Source: Bacteroidota bacterium
GTDB lineage: Bacteria; Bacteroidota; Bacteroidia; Bacteroidales; GCA-2748055
Assembly (NCBI GenBank): GCA_024640885.1
Contig: JAHEEC010000016.1
Coordinates: 1 to 57,355, forward strand
Length of the DNA: 57,355 bases
Direction: 5' to 3'
Part shown: positions 52,341 to 57,355 of the stretch, piece after piece
Numbering within the stretch: the first letter of the stretch is position 1
Layout: each line of letters begins with the position of its first letter
The notes under the pieces: generated by a model
The model's database searches: none
What the model was told of the DNA's origin: nothing
What the model saw: the letters and a program-made list of their open reading frames with translations, nothing else
Position numbers and translations under genes: made by a program

Positions 52341-52374
52341 AAGCTGCTCCACCCAGGTGGGGCAGCTTTTTTTT
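52341..52374 (+). terminator. strong rho-independent terminator
   Basis: Stem AAGCTGCTCCACC with GGTGGGGCAGCTT (one G-T pair), a loop of only a few bases, and eight T. It ends the unit of the small exported protein. Confidence 0.85.
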
Positions 52375-52391
52375 GCTATGCTTACTTTGTC

Positions 52392-52399
52392 TATATTTG
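52392..52399 (+). promoter_or_regulatory. flavodiiron protein promoter -7 box TATATTTG
   Basis: Perfect TAnnTTTG, 8 bases before the ATG at 52408 and 20 before the ATG at 52420; the first start would give a nearly leaderless message. Confidence 0.55.
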
Positions 52400-52407
52400 C
52401 AGCCTAA

Positions 52408-53628
52408 ATGGGCAGATCTATGGAAAATTTGCAAATCCTGGAGGTATCGGAAGATGTAAAATGGATCGGGATACTGGACCGTGACCTTGTCACCTTTGAC
52501 ATTGTCATGGAAACTAAATATGGCACTTCCTACAACTCTTATTTTATCGAAGCCGAGAAGAAAGCGGTGATCGATACGGTAAAAGAGGCCTTCTGGCCCG
52601 AATACAAAGAGAAACTCCTCTCCCTTACAGATCCGGCGACCATTGATTATATCATATGCAACCACACGGAACCCGACCATTCAGGATCGCTGCACCACCT
52701 GCTGGAATTGGCCCCCAATGCTACAGTGGTGGGAAGCGGACAGGCAATTACCTACCTGGGCGAGATGCTGGGGCGCCCCTTTAAATCCCAAAAGGTAAAG
52801 GATGGTGACATCATTGACCTTGGAAACAGGAACCTGAAGATCATTGGAGCTCCAAACCTTCACTGGCCGGACACTATTTATTCTTACCTGGAAGAGGAAG
52901 GCCTCCTCTTCACCTGTGATTCTTTCGGAGCACACTTTGCCGATGCAAGGATGATGGATGACCTGACCGGGGACTATTCAGAAGCTTTTGATTACTATTT
53001 CGATGTGATCCTGAAACCTTACAGCAAGTTCATGCTGAAAGCCATAGACAGGATAAAATCATTGCCCATTGAAATGATCTGTCCGGGCCACGGCCCCATT
53101 CTTCGTTCCTCCTGGAAAGAAAAGATCGACCGGACAGCGAAACTTGCCGGCCAGTACCTGGAGGATACCAAAAAAGACAACAGGGTACTGGTGGCTTATA
53201 TTTCCGCCTATGGCTTTACCCGTGCCATGGCAGTCCAGGTTGCCGAAGGATTGCAAAAGAGAGGCAATATCACGGTAGACCTGCTCGACATTGAAACCAT
53301 CTCCCTGGGAGACCTTGAAGAGCACGTGGTAAGGGCTGACGGGATCATTATTGGCTCCCCGACCATTAACCAGAATACGTTGCTTCCCGTGTACAAGCTG
53401 TTCTCGGTAATCAATCCCATCCGGGACAAGGGAAAACCAACCACAGCATTCGGTTCCTTCGGATGGAGCGGTGAAGCTGTTCACCTGATTGAAGCGCATT
53501 TGATGAATTTGAAGCTAAACGTGGTTTCCGAGGGTTGGTCTGCCAGGTTCTATCCGGACAGCGAAGAGACGGCCCGGCTTGAGAAACTGGTGGAAGAGTT
53601 TGTGAGGGTTTTGCAGTCCGAAACCTGA
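52408..53628 (+). CDS. FprA family A-type flavoprotein (flavodiiron O2/NO reductase)
   Basis: 406 residues (402 if the ATG at 52420 is used). The metallo-beta-lactamase-like domain (about 10-265) has the di-iron ligands in NHTEPDHSG, TCDSFGAHF and GHGP. The flavodoxin domain (about 265-405) has the FMN loop ISAYGFTRAMA and GSPTINQNT. These class A enzymes reduce O2 to water or NO to N2O in the cytoplasm and protect anaerobes. No rubredoxin domain is fused, so electrons must come from a separate carrier. Convergent with the T9SS cargo gene, with abutting stop codons. Confidence 0.94.
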   Translation: MGRSMENLQILEVSEDVKWIGILDRDLVTFDIVMETKYGTSYNSYFIEAEKKAVIDTVKEAFWPEYKEKLLSLTDPATIDYIICNHTEPDHSGSLHHLLELAPNATVVGSGQAITYLGEMLGRPFKSQKVKDGDIIDLGNRNLKIIGAPNLHWPDTIYSYLEEEGLLFTCDSFGAHFADARMMDDLTGDYSEAFDYYFDVILKPYSKFMLKAIDRIKSLPIEMICPGHGPILRSSWKEKIDRTAKLAGQYLEDTKKDNRVLVAYISAYGFTRAMAVQVAEGLQKRGNITVDLLDIETISLGDLEEHVVRADGIIIGSPTINQNTLLPVYKLFSVINPIRDKGKPTTAFGSFGWSGEAVHLIEAHLMNLKLNVVSEGWSARFYPDSEETARLEKLVEEFVRVLQSET

Positions 53629-56600
53629 TCAAAGGCCGAATACCAGCTTGCTACGTCCTTTTTCCACTCCCTGTTCAACCCAGTAGATCATGTACAATCC
53701 CCTTGAAAGGTGGGAAATTTCCAGGCGCTGGAGGGTGGCTCCCGGCAGGACCTTTGATTGCATTACTGACCTGCCGGCCAGATCAACGATCCGTAACTCT
53801 CCCTCTGCCCCTGATTCGGCTCCAAAATTGACGTAGATATGCTCCCTTGCCGGATTGGGGAATACCCACAACGATCCCGGATCACTTCTCCTTGCAGGCA
53901 TCCCGACACCGGGTGTATGCGGTACCATACTGGCCTGAAGCACCCTGCCATGGTCGCGGTCCTGTACGAATGCAACCACTGCAAGCTCATCAATATCTTC
54001 CACATATTCAGCATAATCCCAGGAATATGTCCTGCTATCGGTTTTGCCATCATACCAGGAATTCCCCAGTAACTTTCCGGCAGGGGAAGGCAGCATCTCC
54101 AATACAACGTTCCTGAAGGAGGTGTCGAGGTTCAAACCTGGAAGGGCTGTAACCACTCTCTCGATCACCACCAGGTATAGCTGAAGGTTTGAACTGAATT
54201 CCTGGGTCCTGCAGGTAACCATGGTACTCGCCTCCAGCCTCTCATCCCCCCACATCACAGCCAGGTCCACATCAAACATCGGGATCTCCAGGGAGGCCTG
54301 TTTCAACACGTTGTCATTGGGTTCACCTGCGGGACCGGAAAAATCGAAGGTCTCTCCGGCAGCGGTCCCTCCATTCAACAGGGCAAAAGGGATTCCCTGA
54401 ACTCCATAGCTGAAATACCTGGTGGAGGGCGGATAAGGATTATTCTCATTCATGGGATCCACCCCAGGATAGTCCACATGATACTGAAGGTCGATCATCG
54501 TTCCCGGATGACTCAGGGCGAATTGGTCAACTACCTCATCAGCATCCCTGCTCTCCAGGGAGGAGGAGTTTGTGAAATACTCCAGCAGAGACCTCCTGAT
54601 CCTTTCCCTGATGATCACATCATCAAATGCAAAACCCTGGTTGCCTATGGATCCCGTTCCTCCTGTGGCAATTGCGATCCTGAATTTCACATGCGACAGT
54701 CCAGCCACCAGATCCAGGTCATGTACCGCAGTGATCCATTGACTGTCGGCCTGGAATGGATCGGATCCACCCCAGCCTTGGTCGCTTCCCCCTGGTTCAA
54801 GGCTGAGCCCGGTTGCATTGTACCAGTTATTCCCATCTCCCACATTCCCGATGGTTTTCCATCCCTCACTGACCACATCCTGGTACTGCAATACGGCTCC
54901 ATCCCGATCCGGTGTAAAACTTTTCATCAGCTCCATCTGAAAGACCGGGCTCCTCATGTTACTGAAATCGAAACATCCACTCCGGATCCAGGAATGCTCG
55001 GTTAGCCCGGGTTGTTCAGGGGGCAGGTCTGTGAACCACGCGAGGTCACCTGCCACCTGATCAAAACCGTGGAAATCAGGCACACCCCGGATCCAGCTGT
55101 TGGACCCCCCGCCAGAACCACTGAACCAGTTGCTCTTCGTACCGTCAAAATCCTCCTTATATCCAGTCGCATCCACCGGTGTGACCGGCATTAACAGGAG
55201 CTCCCTTGTGGTATCTCCCTCACAACCATTCTCGTCCCTCACATAAAGATCGACCAGGTAATTCCCCTGGACCTCAAAAAGGTAATCCACCGTATCGGAG
55301 GGAGAATTGGTACCGGTCTCTTTAAGAACTCCCCCGGTCAGGTTCCTGATGGTCCAGACCATGGTATCCAGAGATGTGTAGAGTGAGGTGGTCCTGTTCA
55401 CGAATTCTACCTTCTGTCCCTTTACAAAACAATCGTTGATCCATGTGAGATCTGCAACCGGCCTTTGTGAAAGGATGGTATCCACTGTCCTGCTTCCCAC
55501 ACATCCTCCCCTGATTGTGGCATTGAGTGTGATCTGCCGTGGCCCTGGTTCAGCGTAAAAATGGCCCGGATTCTCCAGGGGACTGTAATTCTTAATTCCA
55601 CTTGCGGGATCACCAAAATCCCACAACCATCCTTCCACGGTTGACTTGTTATCGGTCAGGTTCTCAAAAGTGACAAGGCCTCCATCCCTCGGCAGGCACG
55701 CAGAGCTGATGGTAAATTGAACAGCCGGCACAAACCGGTTGTTTACCTGTCGTGTCAACCGGTGTGAACAGCCGTTGGTTCCGGTATATACAAGGAGGAT
55801 CTCATTCGGGCCTGCAGGGGCCTCGGGATCTCCGGGGTCATAAAAGAAACCGTCCACCTGGTTACCATGAACGCCCGGGCCGCTGAACTCAAACACCGCC
55901 CCCGGATCATTCTCAGCCAGGTTGGGAACAAGCGGATAGGGATCATCGCTTTTGCATACCTGCTCGGGAAGACCGGGGATCTCAATTATCCCGGGATCAT
56001 TTACCGTGAAGCGGCTGGTTTTAGTTACTGTAACCGTTTGAAATTTATAGGTATAGATAATATCATAGGGTCCTGCCAGACCGGCAGGATCCAGGATAGC
56101 CTTATCATCCCCGGGGTTTTTATCGGAAATATGACCGGGTACCGGTTCCTGGGAACCAGCTGCCCTGAGTTCAAACGATCCGGCTATTTGATCCAGGTTT
56201 GAACCCCTGATCTCATAGGTTTTCCCGTCATCACAAAGGGCATTGATGGTATCCCCTTCCGAAACCAGGTAAACTGCACCTTCTCCATATAATACGTGCG
56301 CCTGGACCTCATCGGAACTTTTGCAACCGATGGAGTTAGTAAAGGTACAGGTGAGAAGGTGCGGCGATTCGATGGCAGTTGCAATCCTGGGATAAAACTG
56401 ATTCCCGATCACCCCATTTCCGGAAAAAGCAGCTCCGGGGGGAGCAGAGGCAAGGGTGACAGGGGGATCTGTCTGAAGGAAAGTTGTTTTCTCAATCTGA
56501 AAAGTGACCGGGGTGCTCGGGAAAACGGATATGGAGACTTCACCATAGGTTTTGCCGGACTTACCGGTCCTGTCTTTGACAGAGGCGATGTAGTAACGGT

Positions 56601-56886
56601 TATTCTCAACGGGCTTAAGCCAGATGGTATAGGGCGTTTCCACCTTCTTTAACTCGAGGTACAGACCATCCTTATCATTGATTTTCACGTCCCAGGGTGA
56701 TCGTCCTGTAAAATTGAGGTATGCGGCCACCGAATCCCCCTGGCATACCTCCGTTTCGCTCCCCAGGATCGTTGCTGTAATCTCAGTTGCAGCAATGCTG
56801 TTTACATCTAATGACTGCCCCATCGCCAATCCATTGAGGAGGAGGGTAGCCAGGAAAACGGCGCAAATATTTCCTACTTTCATCAT
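53629..56886 (-). CDS. large T9SS cargo protein with PKD and Omp28-like domains
   Basis: 1085 residues. Signal peptide (about 1-23, ending AMGQ), several Ig/PKD-type beta domains including a PKD with WLWDFGDP (about 420), and a galactose-binding-like region around 600-760. Next comes a segment resembling the Omp28 thioredoxin fold (about 765-1000, starting RSLLEYFTNSSS), in which the usual cysteine pair is absent. It ends with a type A T9SS sorting domain (LWVFPNPAREHIYVNFG, then DLAGRSV and HLSRGLYMI). It should be exported across the outer membrane and anchored on the surface. A paralogue is encoded 110 bases upstream. Confidence 0.88.
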   Translation of the reverse strand: MMKVGNICAVFLATLLLNGLAMGQSLDVNSIAATEITATILGSETEVCQGDSVAAYLNFTGRSPWDVKINDKDGLYLELKKVETPYTIWLKPVENNRYYIASVKDRTGKSGKTYGEVSISVFPSTPVTFQIEKTTFLQTDPPVTLASAPPGAAFSGNGVIGNQFYPRIATAIESPHLLTCTFTNSIGCKSSDEVQAHVLYGEGAVYLVSEGDTINALCDDGKTYEIRGSNLDQIAGSFELRAAGSQEPVPGHISDKNPGDDKAILDPAGLAGPYDIIYTYKFQTVTVTKTSRFTVNDPGIIEIPGLPEQVCKSDDPYPLVPNLAENDPGAVFEFSGPGVHGNQVDGFFYDPGDPEAPAGPNEILLVYTGTNGCSHRLTRQVNNRFVPAVQFTISSACLPRDGGLVTFENLTDNKSTVEGWLWDFGDPASGIKNYSPLENPGHFYAEPGPRQITLNATIRGGCVGSRTVDTILSQRPVADLTWINDCFVKGQKVEFVNRTTSLYTSLDTMVWTIRNLTGGVLKETGTNSPSDTVDYLFEVQGNYLVDLYVRDENGCEGDTTRELLLMPVTPVDATGYKEDFDGTKSNWFSGSGGGSNSWIRGVPDFHGFDQVAGDLAWFTDLPPEQPGLTEHSWIRSGCFDFSNMRSPVFQMELMKSFTPDRDGAVLQYQDVVSEGWKTIGNVGDGNNWYNATGLSLEPGGSDQGWGGSDPFQADSQWITAVHDLDLVAGLSHVKFRIAIATGGTGSIGNQGFAFDDVIIRERIRRSLLEYFTNSSSLESRDADEVVDQFALSHPGTMIDLQYHVDYPGVDPMNENNPYPPSTRYFSYGVQGIPFALLNGGTAAGETFDFSGPAGEPNDNVLKQASLEIPMFDVDLAVMWGDERLEASTMVTCRTQEFSSNLQLYLVVIERVVTALPGLNLDTSFRNVVLEMLPSPAGKLLGNSWYDGKTDSRTYSWDYAEYVEDIDELAVVAFVQDRDHGRVLQASMVPHTPGVGMPARRSDPGSLWVFPNPAREHIYVNFGAESGAEGELRIVDLAGRSVMQSKVLPGATLQRLEISHLSRGLYMIYWVEQGVEKGRSKLVFGL

Positions 56887-56996
56887 GATACAGTTACTGT
56901 GTACGACAGGCGCCTAAAGATTGTTTCAAAACCGTTTATGGTCAGAGGGTTCAAGGGTAATGATTCGAGGCTCCGGACTGCCCGGAGCAGCTCTTC

Positions 56997-57355
56997 TTAA
57001 CGGGTAAGAAGGAGCCTGGCACGCCCTTTTACATGGTCCGATTCCACCCAGGTTATCATGTACATTCCCCCGGGAAGGTGCGATATATCCAGGTACTGGA
57101 TGTTGTATCCAGGGATGACCTCCAATTGCATCATGTTCCTTCCAGAAAGATCATTGATGTTCAATTGGCCCCTGTTCGCGGTCATTCTTCCAAAATTGAC
57201 ATAAAGATGATCCCGGGCCGGGTTTGGATAGACCACCAGTGACCGGGTATCTTTTACCCTGCTTTTAATACCCACCCCCGGGGTGTGAGGCTCTTTTTTA
57301 ACCTGAAGGATCTTCCCGCCGTTATCCCGGTCCTGCACGAAAGCCACCACGCACA
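56997..57355 (-). CDS. T9SS cargo protein, C-terminal part (cut by window edge)
   Basis: Open to the right edge; 118 codons seen. The visible part mirrors the end of the neighbouring 1085-residue protein: AFVQDRDNGGKILQ, PHTPGVG, SLVVYPNPARDHLYVNFG, DLSGRNM and HLPGGMYMI, ending with the sorting domain. The two genes are tandem paralogues, probably from a duplication, both read on the minus strand. The 110-base spacer between them holds no recognisable gene. Confidence 0.85.
   Translation of the reverse strand, partial: CVVAFVQDRDNGGKILQVKKEPHTPGVGIKSRVKDTRSLVVYPNPARDHLYVNFGRMTANRGQLNINDLSGRNMMQLEVIPGYNIQYLDISHLPGGMYMITWVESDHVKGRARLLLTR

Noticed and set aside
1-57355. CRISPR array, prophage, transposon or complete tRNA/rRNA genes
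   Set aside because: No regularly spaced repeats, transposase, integrase, phage protein or complete structural RNA was found on either strand.

Overview
The window looks like a chromosomal stretch of a GC-moderate, largely anaerobic member of the Bacteroidota. Reasons: two large proteins end in type IX secretion (T9SS) C-terminal sorting domains; promoters with the Bacteroidota -7 box TAnnTTTG occur in front of many genes; a Reg_prop/Y_Y_Y sensor kinase is present; and the order rsfS-ftsH-DUF2007-cdsA-psd is one I associate with this phylum. No prophage, insertion sequence, CRISPR array, rRNA or complete tRNA gene is visible. The assignment below phylum level is not determinable from what I can see.

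Layout. 1-4286 (minus): a tightly packed operon with a double-rhodanese lipoprotein, a split YeeE/YedE thiosulfate-type transporter, a second rhodanese, a PhzF-family enzyme and an alpha/beta hydrolase cut by the left edge; it reads as a sulfur-compound uptake and sulfur-transfer module. 4352-5399: two small proteins. 5402-9568 (minus): glycosyltransferase, lipid-type ABC exporter and purB. 9672-12246 (plus): NfeD-type membrane protease, GNAT acetyltransferase and CAP-domain protein, divergent from purB. 12265-19227 (minus): a fused CcsBA haem-export/cytochrome c synthetase, a FeoA-FeoB fusion and a metal permease with an HMA tail. 19369-23754 (plus): WD40 protein, tryptophanase with a candidate leader peptide, and a MATE efflux pump. 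Then a lipocalin (minus) and a 1145-residue sensor kinase, followed by yicC-gmk-nadD (plus).

30032-37222 (minus) is the metabolic centre: Rex, an ADP-forming acyl-CoA synthetase, a PLP aminotransferase and a four-subunit 2-oxoacid:ferredoxin oxidoreductase. Together they would convert amino acids to 2-oxoacids, then to acyl-CoA with reduced ferredoxin, then to acids with ATP, under NADH/NAD sensing. This fits with tryptophanase, a flavodiiron protein and FeoAB in an anaerobic peptide fermenter. 37487-45282 holds lon, a LytTR response regulator, an SLC12-like transporter, coaD and a thioredoxin-fold protein. 45283-51971 is housekeeping: Nudix, pyrE, an SRPBCC protein, birA, rsfS, ftsH, DUF2007, cdsA and psd. 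52065-53628 has a small Lys/Glu/Ser/Thr-rich exported protein with a strong terminator, and the flavodiiron protein. 53629-57355 (minus) holds two paralogous T9SS cargo proteins, the second cut by the right edge.

The least expected items are not whole genes: a 28-nt tRNA 3' end without a tRNA (37417-37444), an orphan T9SS sorting-domain remnant overlapping the lon stop codon (39928-40098), a near-consensus Rex operator before rex (37263-37280), a terminator-bounded gap with a 33-codon ORF (36266-36598), a candidate leader peptide before tryptophanase (20588-20674), and several promoter boxes so close to start codons that the transcripts should be leaderless or nearly so.
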